In this document: piece after piece, positions 33,709-41,837 of the stretch
Layout: every line of letters starts with the position of its first letter
Position numbering within the stretch: position 1 is the first letter of the stretch
Origin: Fredinandcohnia aciditolerans
GTDB lineage: Bacteria > Bacillota > Bacilli > Bacillales > Bacillaceae_L
Length of the DNA: 64,000 nt
Reading direction: 5' to 3'
Assembly (NCBI GenBank): GCA_003640645.1
Contig: QGHH01000001.1
Coordinates: 242,186 to 306,185, forward strand
Translations under genes and position numbers: made by a program
The notes under the pieces: model-generated
What the model saw: only the letters and a program-made list of their open reading frames with translations
Databases searched by the model: none
Told to the model about the DNA's origin: nothing

Positions 33709-34668
33709 CTACCTAGCCACTCTTCCGTTTGTCATAACTTGGATAAAATCAGTTATGAACTTTTCATAATCAATGCGTAATGCAATCCGATCTAATGTTT
33801 CAACAGGCTCCTTGTCCGGATTAGCACGAAAATCCGCGACGCTCACTCCTTTTAAAATCCCAGACATTTCGATCCTTACTCTACGTCTTGCATATTGCAT
33901 AATGGATGGATTTACAATTGCGCTAAGGGCAACAACATCATGTAGTGGTGTCCCTTTAATACCAGGCATGCTTTTCTTATAGAATTCATAATAATAATCA
34001 AAAATTGGACGAATTAAATTTCGGTAAGGATTATTTGTTCCCTGCCTTACAATTTGATCAACAATTTCAGAAGTTAAGATAGCTTGGATGGTTACATTAA
34101 GAGGATGTATTGCCAAGTTATGTGCACGTTCACAGATAAGATTTGAGGCAATTGGGTCACCATAAAAATTGGCCTCTGCTTCAGCGGTGACATTTCCAGG
34201 AACAAAAAAAGCCCCTCCCATTATATAAAACCCCTTAACTTTTTCCATCACCTCACCACCCAGGATGAAGGCAATCGCAAGAGATGTTGATCTTCCTACA
34301 TCGACAATATAGATTTCGTTTTCAAATTTTTCGATTATTTTAAAAATCTCATCAAAGTTTAATAACTCAGCGGTAGGAAGTGTATCAGGTGGTTGAATCG
34401 GGCCAAGCCCCTCTTCCCCATGTATTTCAGGGTAATACGCTGTGACCTCTCCTGATAATGGTCCCTTTGCACCTGCTATAATTGGGATATCCGTTTTGCC
34501 TGCAAGCGATAATAGATAAGCAACATTTTGAGTAGCTTGTTCTTGTTTTACATTACCATAGCTAGGAACGATTCCAACAATCTCAATCTCTGGATTAAGC
34601 AGTCCATACATAATTGCGATCGAATCATCAATTCCTGGATCCCCGAAAAACAGTACCTTTGCTGTCAT
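33709..34668 (-). CDS. Nucleoside hydrolase (IunH family)
   Basis: 319 aa. Hydrolyses the N-glycosidic bond of ribonucleosides to free base and ribose. Seen: the Ca-binding N-terminal VLFFGDPGIDDSIAIMYGL (DPGxDD motif, residues 8-13), IMGGAFFVPGNVTAEAEANFYGDPIASNLI near 170, and the C-terminal HDVVALSAIVNPSI with the active-site histidine near 240. The start at 34668 is set by AGGGGAGCGGTATTA; the frame is open nine codons further. Monocistronic. Substrate preference (purine, pyrimidine or inosine-uridine) cannot be assigned. Confidence 0.93.
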   Translation of the reverse strand: MTAKVLFFGDPGIDDSIAIMYGLLNPEIEIVGIVPSYGNVKQEQATQNVAYLLSLAGKTDIPIIAGAKGPLSGEVTAYYPEIHGEEGLGPIQPPDTLPTAELLNFDEIFKIIEKFENEIYIVDVGRSTSLAIAFILGGEVMEKVKGFYIMGGAFFVPGNVTAEAEANFYGDPIASNLICERAHNLAIHPLNVTIQAILTSEIVDQIVRQGTNNPYRNLIRPIFDYYYEFYKKSMPGIKGTPLHDVVALSAIVNPSIMQYARRRVRIEMSGILKGVSVADFRANPDKEPVETLDRIALRIDYEKFITDFIQVMTNGRVAR

Positions 34669-34727
34669 TAATACCGCTCCCCTTTCAAAAATCATCCATA
34701 ATATTCACTATATGTTGGGATGTAAAA

Positions 34728-34767
34728 AAAACACCCACTTCGCTATGAGACGAAATGAGTGTTTTGA
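34728..34767 (-). terminator. Rho-independent terminator after the SleB-like gene
   Basis: AAAACACTCATTTCG pairs with CGAAGTGGGTGTTTT (mostly paired) on the minus strand and is followed by TTTTTAC. Confidence 0.8.
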
Positions 34768-34773
34768 AAAGTA

Positions 34774-35364
34774 TTATTTTGCAAATCGATGATTTCCAAT
34801 GACAGTTGTTACTTCTCTATCCATCATAAATGGATTTGAGCTTTTATCTGGATTAAAGAAAAATAATGATCCTTTTCCTTGTCCGCGGAACGTAATGGCT
34901 TCGTCTACTGCACGTTTAGATTCTTCATCAGCTGGCTGGTTGATTGAACCATCAGCAACAGGGCTAAATGCAAATGAACCGCCAGTTGTTTTTTCGTATA
35001 TGACTTCTTTAATCGTATTAGGGAAATCAGATGAGTCGACACGGTTTAACACTACAGTAGCCACGGCAACCTTACCTGCATATGGCTCCCCTTTTGCTTC
35101 CGCATGTACAAGTTTTGCTAGTAATTCCTTATCTTGAGTCGTCACTACCTCTGGTATTTCAAGCTCTTCCCCTGGATTGATCATATCACTTGTTCGGTTA
35201 TTTGCTTTCTTAAGATCTAGAACTGATACACCATACTTCATGCCAAGATTCCAAAATGTATCACCTGTTTTTACAGTATGAGTTGCTGCCGATGCACTCA
35301 CACTTGATGCTAATAAGGTAAATGTTAATGCTGTTGCAAATCCAATCTTTTTAAGGTTTATCAT
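34774..35364 (-). CDS. LysM plus SleB/CwlJ-type cell-wall hydrolase (secreted)
   Basis: 196 aa. A signal peptide (ALTFTLLASSVSASA) is followed by one LysM peptidoglycan-binding repeat (HTVKTGDTFWNLGMKYGVSV to INPGEELEIP, about 29-72). A Hydrolase_2 catalytic domain (about 80-196) has LLAKLVHAEAKGEPYAGKVAVATVVLNRV with the catalytic Glu, SFAFSPVADGSIN and FFFNPDKSSNPF. Domain order resembles B. subtilis YkvT and other SleB-type lytic enzymes, which cleave spore cortex or vegetative wall. Its promoter type was not determined. RBS AGGAGGAAAAAA. Confidence 0.93.
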   Translation of the reverse strand: MINLKKIGFATALTFTLLASSVSASAATHTVKTGDTFWNLGMKYGVSVLDLKKANNRTSDMINPGEELEIPEVVTTQDKELLAKLVHAEAKGEPYAGKVAVATVVLNRVDSSDFPNTIKEVIYEKTTGGSFAFSPVADGSINQPADEESKRAVDEAITFRGQGKGSLFFFNPDKSSNPFMMDREVTTVIGNHRFAK

Positions 35365-35606
35365 GTTTTTTTCCTCCTAGTAATCGTCGTTTTTTGCTCT
35401 ACTAGAAGGTTAACAGCTGTAATATTTCGATTCATTGCCCAAAAAGTGGTAGAATACTTGAGTCTTAGAGATACTTTGCCTCAAAATATGAGTGGAAAAA
35501 ATATCCTCGCTAAATATACCATCTAAATATTGGTTAAGATGGAAAAATACAGATTGAATTTTACAAACATCTCAGTCATGTTATTAACATATATAACATT
35601 TTACTG

Positions 35607-36980
35607 TTATTTCATTATCATCTTAATCAGCTTCAAACCATGTCTGGTTGTTGGGTAGCGCAAAGGAAGGTCAAACTTTGTCGTTTGCTTCATGATCCCT
35701 TTTTCATGAGAAAATACATCAAAGCTTCCTTTCCCATGGTAGGCACCAATTCCACTATCACCTACACCGCCAAATGGTAAATGGGGTGAAGTAAAATGGT
35801 AAACTGTATCATTCACACAACCACCACCGAAAGAGATGGATTCTAGCACTTTATTTTGCACTCGTTCCATTTCTGAAAAAATATACAACGCAAGGGGTTT
35901 AGGGCGGTTATTAATCTCATCAATGGTTTGTAAAATATCGTCGTATCCCATTACAGGCAAAATTGGACCAAAAATTTCATCTTCCATGATCGGGTGTTCC
36001 CATGTAACCTCAGTCAGAACTGTAGGCTCAATCAAAAGTTTATCAACTTCTGTTTCACCACCATAGTATATAAACCCACTGTTATGGATAAAGGAAGTGA
36101 GTCGATCAAAATGGCGCGCACTTACAATTTTCGTAAACTTACTTTCTTTACTTAAGGCATTCCCATACAATTCCTGGATAGCCTCTGTTAACAGATTCAG
36201 AAATTCTGCTTTCACTTCATTATGAACATACAGATAGTCTGGTGCGACACAAGTTTGTCCAGCATTTGTATACTTCCCCCATGCAATTCGCTTTGCCGCA
36301 TATCGAAGATTCGCATCTTTGTGGACAATACAAGGACTTTTCCCTCCAAGTTCAAGGGTAACAGGTGTTAAATGTTTAGCTGCAGCCTCCATAATCACTT
36401 TTCCAACGGTCACACTACCTGTAAAAAAGATATAATCTGTCTTTTCCTCTAAAAGGGCCGTGCTTGTCTCAACACCGCCTTCAACAATTGCTATGTAATC
36501 CTCTTGAAAATGTTCACGAATCAGTTTTGTTAGTAATTCAGACGTTTTTGGGGTTAGCTCAGAAGGTTTTAAAATCGCACAATTTCCTGCTGCTATAGCC
36601 CCAATTAATGGTGCAAATGCAAGCTGAAATGGATAATTCCAAGGGGATATGATTAAGACCACCCCATATGGTTCTGGATAAATATAATTTTTACTTCCAA
36701 AACCTGTTAAGCTTGTTTTTACCTTTCTTGGTTTCGCCCATTTTTCAAGATGCTTTATCGTAAACCTAAGCTCTTCTAAAACAAAGCCAATTTCGGTCGC
36801 ATATGATTCAAACTCAGATTTGTTTAAATCTTTATGTAATGCGTCCATAATTTCCTTTTGATTTGTTTTTATAATGTTTCGAGTCTTTTTAAGAGCTTCC
36901 ATTCGATAAGCAACTTCTTTTGTTTTCCCTGTAGAAAAAAATTCGCGCTGCTTTTTTATTAATGCACCATAGCTTTCCAC
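35607..36980 (-). CDS. ywdH: Aldehyde dehydrogenase, class-3/YwdH type
   Basis: 457 aa. NAD(P)-dependent oxidation of medium or long-chain fatty or aromatic aldehydes. The short N-terminus and C-terminal hydrophobic/basic tail (LPLRYPTTRHGLKLIKMIMK) are typical of class-3 ALDHs. Seen: EPYGVVLIISPWNYPFQ, LKPSELTPKTS, FTGSVTVGK, the catalytic pair Glu in TLELGGKSP and Cys in NAGQTCVAPDY, and the EIFGPILPV segment. The start is GTG with GGGGGAGACTTA upstream. Monocistronic. Probably a peripheral membrane enzyme; substrate not specified by the sequence. Confidence 0.92.
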   Translation of the reverse strand: MESYGALIKKQREFFSTGKTKEVAYRMEALKKTRNIIKTNQKEIMDALHKDLNKSEFESYATEIGFVLEELRFTIKHLEKWAKPRKVKTSLTGFGSKNYIYPEPYGVVLIISPWNYPFQLAFAPLIGAIAAGNCAILKPSELTPKTSELLTKLIREHFQEDYIAIVEGGVETSTALLEEKTDYIFFTGSVTVGKVIMEAAAKHLTPVTLELGGKSPCIVHKDANLRYAAKRIAWGKYTNAGQTCVAPDYLYVHNEVKAEFLNLLTEAIQELYGNALSKESKFTKIVSARHFDRLTSFIHNSGFIYYGGETEVDKLLIEPTVLTEVTWEHPIMEDEIFGPILPVMGYDDILQTIDEINNRPKPLALYIFSEMERVQNKVLESISFGGGCVNDTVYHFTSPHLPFGGVGDSGIGAYHGKGSFDVFSHEKGIMKQTTKFDLPLRYPTTRHGLKLIKMIMK

Positions 36981-37074
36981 TAAGTCTCCCCCATTTCAAC
37001 AGGATTTCCAACTATTTATAAATAGTACATACTATTTTTTAACAAAAAACAAGATAATACTACATGAAGAGTAG

Positions 37075-37106
37075 AAAAAAGGTAAGCCATCATTTTTTGG
37101 CTTACC
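37075..37106 (-). terminator. Rho-independent terminator after the GTP cyclohydrolase gene
   Basis: GGTAAGCC / GGCTTACC stem (8 bp) with a 10-nt loop. On the minus strand it is followed by TTTTTTC. Confidence 0.85.
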
Positions 37107-37118
37107 CTTGATTTAGTA

Positions 37119-37862
37119 TTAGATACTTGCAATTTTTTCTTTTACTCGTATATGACCTGATTTTTCAACCTTCGTGGCTAAATATTTTTTATTGTATTCA
37201 GAGACATCTCCCCAAAGTGGGACATGAGTATCTGATAATAGTCCGTATTCTTGTAATGCAGCTAATTTTTTCGGATTGTTCGTGATTAAGGTAACTGGCT
37301 TCGAACGTAACTCAGTAAGCACGCGAATGGCATCTTCATAGTTGCGGCTATCATCGTTAAAGCCTAATGCAAGGTTTGCTTCAACTGTGTCTAACCCTTC
37401 TTGCTGGAGAATATACGCTAAGGATTTTGAAAATAAGCCAATCCCTCTTCCCTCGTGATTAGCTAAGTAAAAGAGAGCCCCAGATCCATTTGAGACAATC
37501 ATTCTCATGGATTCCCGTAATTGAAAACCACAATCACAACGCTTGCTTCCAAATATATCACCAGTATGGCAAATACTATGCATTCTAATTAGCGCATCAT
37601 GTTCTGAGTCAAAATCACCATATACAAGAACAGATGATTGCTGCATTTCTGCTAAATTAGTTGTAGGGAGAGCATCTAGTACTTCCTCTTTACTCATTCC
37701 ACTCTCCATTTTTAGCCATGTATACCATTTAAAAGTTACCACTTGATCATCTAATTGAACGGGTAATGTTACAGGTCCAACTAAGCAAATATCCTGTTCC
37801 CCTTGTTTATGGATCATGCTCATTTTATTTAATAGAAGGTCTTTCACCTTTTCTGAAACCAT
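37119..37862 (-). CDS. ribA: GTP cyclohydrolase II (stand-alone RibA type)
   Basis: 247 aa. GTP to 2,5-diamino-6-ribosylamino-pyrimidinone phosphate, the first step of riboflavin synthesis. Seen: the zinc-binding RMHSICHTGDIFGSKRCDCGFQL (three Cys, near 90-112), NHEGRGIGLFSK with the catalytic residues, DTVEANLALGFNDDSRNYEDA and the C-terminal LITNNPKKLAAL. In Bacillus this domain is usually fused to DHBP synthase (RibBA) inside the rib operon. Here it is single, carries about 75 extra N-terminal residues, and has no rib neighbours. It may be a second enzyme. Own terminator, so monocistronic. Confidence 0.88.
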   Translation of the reverse strand: MVSEKVKDLLLNKMSMIHKQGEQDICLVGPVTLPVQLDDQVVTFKWYTWLKMESGMSKEEVLDALPTTNLAEMQQSSVLVYGDFDSEHDALIRMHSICHTGDIFGSKRCDCGFQLRESMRMIVSNGSGALFYLANHEGRGIGLFSKSLAYILQQEGLDTVEANLALGFNDDSRNYEDAIRVLTELRSKPVTLITNNPKKLAALQEYGLLSDTHVPLWGDVSEYNKKYLATKVEKSGHIRVKEKIASI

Positions 37863-37999
37863 AAGAATTCTCCCTTTCTAATGTTACCACTTCTAAAATT
37901 TATTCTACTCTATGTTTTGAAAGTATAGAATTATTAAAAAGGGAGGTCAAGAAATATACACTTTATATCCTTATAGAATAGTCCCTCATTTAGTAAGTT

Positions 38000-38452
38000 T
38001 TACAGTTTGTCAGCATGATATCCAAGCTTTTTCAATAGCACCATCATTTCTTCTTTTTCAGAGTCAGACAGCACCCCTACAATTTCTTCAATAGCCTGTT
38101 CATGCTTTGGAAATATCGTATCCATAAATTGTTTACCTTCCTCTGTGATGGACGCCCATGTTACACGTCGATCCTTTGGACATGGTTTTCTTGAAATATA
38201 ATTCTTTTTTTCTAATTTATCCACAACATATGTTATACTTCCGCTCGATAATAAGACCTTCTTACCAATATGTTGAATTGGTTGGTCCCCTTTATGATAG
38301 AGAAGTTCTAACACAGCAAACTCAGTTAGATTTAATCCGTATCCTTTTACATCCTCTTCTACCCGCTCATTTACAGATCGAAATGCTCTAGATAGTATGA
38401 CAAAAAATTTCAAGGAGAGGTTAGGAACATTAACTGCTTCATTCGCTTCCAT
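38000..38452 (-). CDS. MarR-family transcriptional regulator
   Basis: 150 aa, winged-helix dimer. Conserved core: LNLTEFAVLELLYHKGDQPIQHIGKKVLLSSGSITYVVDKLEKKNYISRKPCPKDRRVTWASITEEGKQ, including the DRR wing motif near residue 108. The start at 38452 follows AAAGGGTGGATTGT. Divergent MarR genes usually control a neighbour; here the adjacent small gene is on the same strand and no drug or oxidative-stress target is nearby, so the target is unknown. A possible autoregulatory palindrome is ATTATCTCGAATTCAAGATAAT, from about 38470 (split here into ATTATCTCGA and TTCAAGATAAT), directly upstream of the start. Confidence 0.9.
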   Translation of the reverse strand: MEANEAVNVPNLSLKFFVILSRAFRSVNERVEEDVKGYGLNLTEFAVLELLYHKGDQPIQHIGKKVLLSSGSITYVVDKLEKKNYISRKPCPKDRRVTWASITEEGKQFMDTIFPKHEQAIEEIVGVLSDSEKEEMMVLLKKLGYHADKL

Positions 38453-38469
38453 ACAATCCACCCTTTTTC

Positions 38470-38491
38470 ATTATCTCGAATTCAAGATAAT
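38470..38491. promoter_or_regulatory. Candidate MarR operator palindrome
   Basis: Arms ATTATCTcGAA and TTCaAGATAAT form an inverted repeat 18-40 bp upstream of the marR start codon. ATCTNGA...TCNAGAT is the usual form of MarR/OhrR-type operators, and autoregulation is common in the family. Assignment is by position and symmetry only. Confidence 0.5.
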
Positions 38492-38544
38492 TTTACTAAA
38501 TTTTTATGTTCTCTGTCAAGTTGAGTTCTGTTACTTTTTTCCCA

Positions 38545-38739
38545 TTAACTCCTTGCGTCTTCCGTATATCGATACAGGACATCCCCACCGTGAAGGGCAA
38601 TTCCTCTATAATGCTTAAAATCTTCCCGCTTAACCAACGTATTGCGGAACTCCAAAAATTGATCTTTCTTCACAAGGTATTCATTTAACTCTCCATCCCG
38701 GAGCTTATTTAAAATCTCATTAACAAATTCTTCATTCAT
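38545..38739 (-). CDS. Small conserved-looking hypothetical protein (64 aa)
   Basis: A soluble, charged protein starting MNEEFVNEILNKLRDGELNE, with a Lys/Arg/Glu-rich middle and a C-terminal HGGDVLYRYTEDARS. AAAAAGAGGTG precedes the ATG at 8 nt. No family recognised and no membrane segment. It is located 54 bp upstream of the marR ORF on the same strand but separated by the candidate operator. Confidence 0.6.
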   Translation of the reverse strand: MNEEFVNEILNKLRDGELNEYLVKKDQFLEFRNTLVKREDFKHYRGIALHGGDVLYRYTEDARS

Positions 38740-38820
38740 ATGTATACACCTCTTTTTAGATTATAATTGTTCAAAAAATAAGAAACAAGGCTAATACCCA
38801 TTTATACCTCTATCTTACAC

Positions 38821-38845
38821 ACTATACATCCTTAGGCATAAGATA
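38821..38845 (+). promoter_or_regulatory. SigK-like promoter before the coat-like gene
   Basis: AC at 38819-38820, a 16-bp spacer, then CATAAGATA at 38837-38845 match the SigK pattern mACm-N16-CATANNNTA. It lies about 115 bp upstream of the start codon. This fits a late mother-cell (coat) gene; the long 5' leader is a weakness. Confidence 0.45.
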
Positions 38846-38960
38846 TGGGGGAAATGTCTAGTAGGCATTATGACGAAATAGAAAATTAAAAAGCTCTCAA
38901 TAAATTGGAGATTATGTTTGCTGGCTTTTAACGTTGAATACAATAACGAGGTGGTTTTTT

Positions 38961-39599
38961 ATGAAAAATTATCAAAACCCGTTTGGTTTTAATCCGAATA
39001 TGAGTAACCAACAAGGCTTGGGATATGGACCTGGGCTAGGAGCTGGCTTCGGACCAGAAGGGATGCCTATGGGCATGAATATTCCACAAATGGGATACCC
39101 AGGAGTTGGCTTCCCACAAGAGGTTCAAGGTAGCTATCCTTCACCTACCCACCAACACATGATGAACGATGATTGTGGATGTGGTTCTGGTCCAAACGAA
39201 AGCGAAGCTATGATGCCCGCAGCATTTAATCCATATGGTCCTGGAATGGCACCAAATATGATGATGCCTCATGGACCTCATGGCCCTGGCTGCACTTGTG
39301 GACAACAACAAGGTCCAATGGGCGGACCTGGAATGATGGGAGGTTTTGGTCCTCAAGGACCTGGTATTGGACCGATGAGCAGTTTTGGTCCTCAAGGACC
39401 TGGGATAGCACCTGGTGAGATGGGTGGATTCGGACCTGGGGGACCAGGTAATCCTGGGATGATGTCTCCTCAAGGCCCTGGAATGGCACCAAATATGATG
39501 ATGCCTCATGGACCTCATGGCCCTGGCTGCACCTGCGGACAGCAGCAGGGCCCGATGGGTGGCCCTGGAATGATGGGCGGTTTTGGCCAAGGGAGATAA
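38961..39599 (+). CDS. Gly/Pro/Met-rich repeat protein, spore-coat-like
   Basis: 212 aa of extreme composition (Gly, Pro, Met, Gln, His, Cys). Starts MKNYQNPFGFNPNMSNQQGL. Contains FGPQGPGI/GFGP repeats and two near-identical 38-residue blocks that begin GPGMAPNMMMPHGPHGPGCT, continue CGQQQGPMGGPGMMGGFG, and lie about 100 residues apart, plus an earlier DDCGCGSG. The CxC pairs could cross-link or bind metal. No signal peptide. Composition and a SigK-like promoter suggest an outer coat/crust or exosporium protein, but no named family is recognised. The ATG follows CGAGGTGG. The internal duplication is almost exact at DNA level, so it is recent. Confidence 0.8.
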   Translation: MKNYQNPFGFNPNMSNQQGLGYGPGLGAGFGPEGMPMGMNIPQMGYPGVGFPQEVQGSYPSPTHQHMMNDDCGCGSGPNESEAMMPAAFNPYGPGMAPNMMMPHGPHGPGCTCGQQQGPMGGPGMMGGFGPQGPGIGPMSSFGPQGPGIAPGEMGGFGPGGPGNPGMMSPQGPGMAPNMMMPHGPHGPGCTCGQQQGPMGGPGMMGGFGQGR

Positions 39600-39666
39600 A
39601 AACAATTTCAAATTGTGATTCTCAAACTTTCGTAAGGACATCTACAAAATCTAATGCCCCGCTAGT

Positions 39667-39697
39667 GCACCGCATACATAATGCGGTGCTCTTATAT
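39667..39697 (+). terminator. Rho-independent terminator after the coat-like gene
   Basis: GCACCGCAT / ATGCGGTGC perfect 9-bp stem with a 5-nt loop, followed by TCTTATATT. The region 39698-39850 shows no gene. Confidence 0.7.
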
Positions 39698-39848
39698 TAA
39701 ACTATAATAATTGTGGTGTTTCCAACAACAAACTAATTCTCTTCGCAATATCCTTACTTACGATTATCACAAATTAATAGGCGCTATAAAAGATTTCCAA
39801 AATTGCAAGTGTAATCTTATAATCTAATGGCATAAATCTTATTATATC

Positions 39849-39893
39849 AAGCAAAAACGCACTAGAATTCAATTTTTCAATTCCAATGCGTTT
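39849..39893 (-). terminator. Rho-independent terminator at the end of the acyl-CoA dehydrogenase operon
   Basis: On the minus strand AAACGCATTGGAATT pairs with GAATTCTAGTGCGTTT (one bulge) and is followed by TTGC. It lies 38 bp past the enoyl-CoA hydratase stop codon and marks the end of the catabolic island. Confidence 0.78.
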
Positions 39894-39930
39894 GTATTTT
39901 ACATATTAATCATTATAAAGATAACTCTTG

Positions 39931-40746
39931 TTATTTTCCAAAAATAGGTTTTCTTTTTTCAGCAATTGCTCGAACTCCTTCTTGATAGTCATCTAGTTCT
40001 GTCACAATCCCCATTGCTGACGAGATCATATCAAAAGATGTACGAAGATCGATATTTAATCCTTGATATATAGCCCTTTTAGTAAAACGCATAACTTCTC
40101 GTGGTCCACTTATTAGTTTTTGAACATAATTTTCAACAAAATCATGCAATTGGTCATCTTCAACTACATAAGTTACTAGCCCAAGTTCTTTCGCCTCTTG
40201 AGCTGTAAGAACATCCCCTGTCCAAAGTAAATCTAACGCTTTATCTACCCCTACAAATCTTGGTAAAAACCAAGCTGCCCCATCTCCTGGAACAATTCCA
40301 GCCTTTATATAGCTTTCCGAAATCTTTGTAGAATTTGCAGCAATTCGAATATCACATGCTAATGTCATATCGAAACCTGCTCCAAAGGCAAATCCATGAA
40401 TTACAGCGATTACTGGAATATCAATTTCCTGTAATATAAGAGGGATTCGCTGCACCCTTTTCCATAATGAGTTTTTACGTGCAAGAGCAGTCGAGACTAG
40501 GTCCTCACTTTTATCACTTTTGAAAAAACCTTTGCCACTTGTCATCGCTTTAATATCTCCACCTGAACAAAAGCCACGTCCATTTCCAGATAAAATGAGT
40601 GCTCGAATGTTCTCAGAATCCCTTACTACTTCTAATGCTTCTATCCAAGAATCAATCATCTCGGCGCTAAAAGCATTTAAGCTGTCTGGGCGATTTAAAG
40701 TAATTCTCGCTATATTATTTTCTACAGAGAAAATTAAATCCGTCAT
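39931..40746 (-). CDS. Enoyl-CoA hydratase/isomerase family protein
   Basis: 271 aa, crotonase fold. Adds water to (or isomerises) an enoyl-CoA, the second beta-oxidation step. Seen: the oxyanion-hole segments LSGNGRGFCSGGDIKAM (near 60-75) and HGFAFGAGFDMTLACDIRIAA (near 120), and the active-site loop ISESYIKAGIVPGDGAAWFLPRFVG. The GDGAAW form is common in broad-specificity members, so the exact reaction is uncertain. The start at 40746 overlaps the stop of the preceding acyl-CoA dehydrogenase (ATGA), with RBS AAGGAGG; a longer frame to 40797 is inside that gene. Last gene of the three-gene unit. Confidence 0.9.
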   Translation of the reverse strand: MTDLIFSVENNIARITLNRPDSLNAFSAEMIDSWIEALEVVRDSENIRALILSGNGRGFCSGGDIKAMTSGKGFFKSDKSEDLVSTALARKNSLWKRVQRIPLILQEIDIPVIAVIHGFAFGAGFDMTLACDIRIAANSTKISESYIKAGIVPGDGAAWFLPRFVGVDKALDLLWTGDVLTAQEAKELGLVTYVVEDDQLHDFVENYVQKLISGPREVMRFTKRAIYQGLNIDLRTSFDMISSAMGIVTELDDYQEGVRAIAEKRKPIFGK

Positions 40747-41837
40747 TTTACAGCCTCCTTTGGAACATGTGAAGACACTCCTGTAATCATTGACCAAAGA
40801 TCATTTTTACTTAATTTCATTAATTCATCTGCAACAATTTGTTGCCACTGTAATTCCGTCCCGAATTCATCTCGCCATGACCAAAGTCTTCTTGTATTAT
40901 GATGCAGCGAATGTTCGTAGGTAAAACCGATCGCTGCTACTACTTGGTGTGCAATGGTATTCACTTTTCCTGCTGCTTCATTTACACGAATTTTCGAAAA
41001 AGCTATATCTCTTGCAAACGGGTTACACTCAAATGCATTACCAGCTTGTTCTGAAGCAACTCTAGCTGCAGCAGTTTCACCAGCAATTGCTGCCAAGTGA
41101 TGCTGAATTGCCTGGAAGCGGTGAAGCGATCTTCCGAATTGAGTACGTTCGGTCGTATGATTTATTACTATTTCTAAGATGTTTTCAAGAGCACCAGACA
41201 TCATTACACTACGTGTTAGAGCCCCCGCGTAGAAAATCTTTCTCACTTTTTCTTCAATATTCCCTGAATAAACCTTACAGTCCTCAACCAAAGTTTCCTT
41301 AAAAATCACTTCATCCCTTACTTCTCCAGCTAGATTTTTTCCCTTTATCATTTCTGATTTTTCTAAACTAACAAGTGCTAAAACTGGTCCATCAGATGTT
41401 TCCCCAACAACAAGTATTTTTTGAGCAAATCTTGCCCAGGGAACATTCCTTACTCTACCAGAAACAATCCATCCTTCCCCTGTCTTGTTAAATCTTAAAT
41501 CTTGACGATCATTATTATATGAAACCGTAATGATATCATCTTCTACAAGGACTCCCAATTCAGCTAACACCCAATTTGCTACATATTTTTCAGCTAACGG
41601 AATAGGTGCTGAAAACTTTCCAGCCAAGCGCAGGATACTTAGTGCATCTAAGTAATCCCCACCATTCCCGCCTTTTTCTTCTGAAACTGCAACGGTTAAC
41701 ATTCCATTATCGGCTAACTTTTTCCATAATTTCTCTGGCCATTTTCCATTTTCAGCTTCGTCTACAACATCCTTTGTTGAATATTTCGCCATAATTTTTG
41801 TAACGGATTCAATTATTAAATCCTGCATATCACTCAT
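40743..41837 (-). CDS. Acyl-CoA dehydrogenase family protein, partner-type subunit
   Basis: 364 aa, FAD-dependent acyl-CoA dehydrogenase fold. The N-terminal helical domain WPEKLWKKLADNGMLTVAVSEEKGGNGGDYLDA and the C-terminal ALTRSVMMSGALENILEIVINHTTERTQFGRSLHRFQAIQHHLAAIAGE are typical. The late segment EHSLHHNTRRLWSWRDEFGTE is characteristic of subunits that pair with a second dehydrogenase. The normal catalytic-Glu loop (GGTTE) is not visible; it is present in the neighbour. It overlaps genes on both sides by 4 bp. Inference: one half of a heteromeric (alpha2beta2-type) dehydrogenase, as known for bulky or branched acyl-CoA substrates. Confidence 0.88.
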   Translation of the reverse strand: MSDMQDLIIESVTKIMAKYSTKDVVDEAENGKWPEKLWKKLADNGMLTVAVSEEKGGNGGDYLDALSILRLAGKFSAPIPLAEKYVANWVLAELGVLVEDDIITVSYNNDRQDLRFNKTGEGWIVSGRVRNVPWARFAQKILVVGETSDGPVLALVSLEKSEMIKGKNLAGEVRDEVIFKETLVEDCKVYSGNIEEKVRKIFYAGALTRSVMMSGALENILEIVINHTTERTQFGRSLHRFQAIQHHLAAIAGETAAARVASEQAGNAFECNPFARDIAFSKIRVNEAAGKVNTIAHQVVAAIGFTYEHSLHHNTRRLWSWRDEFGTELQWQQIVADELMKLSKNDLWSMITGVSSHVPKEAVK

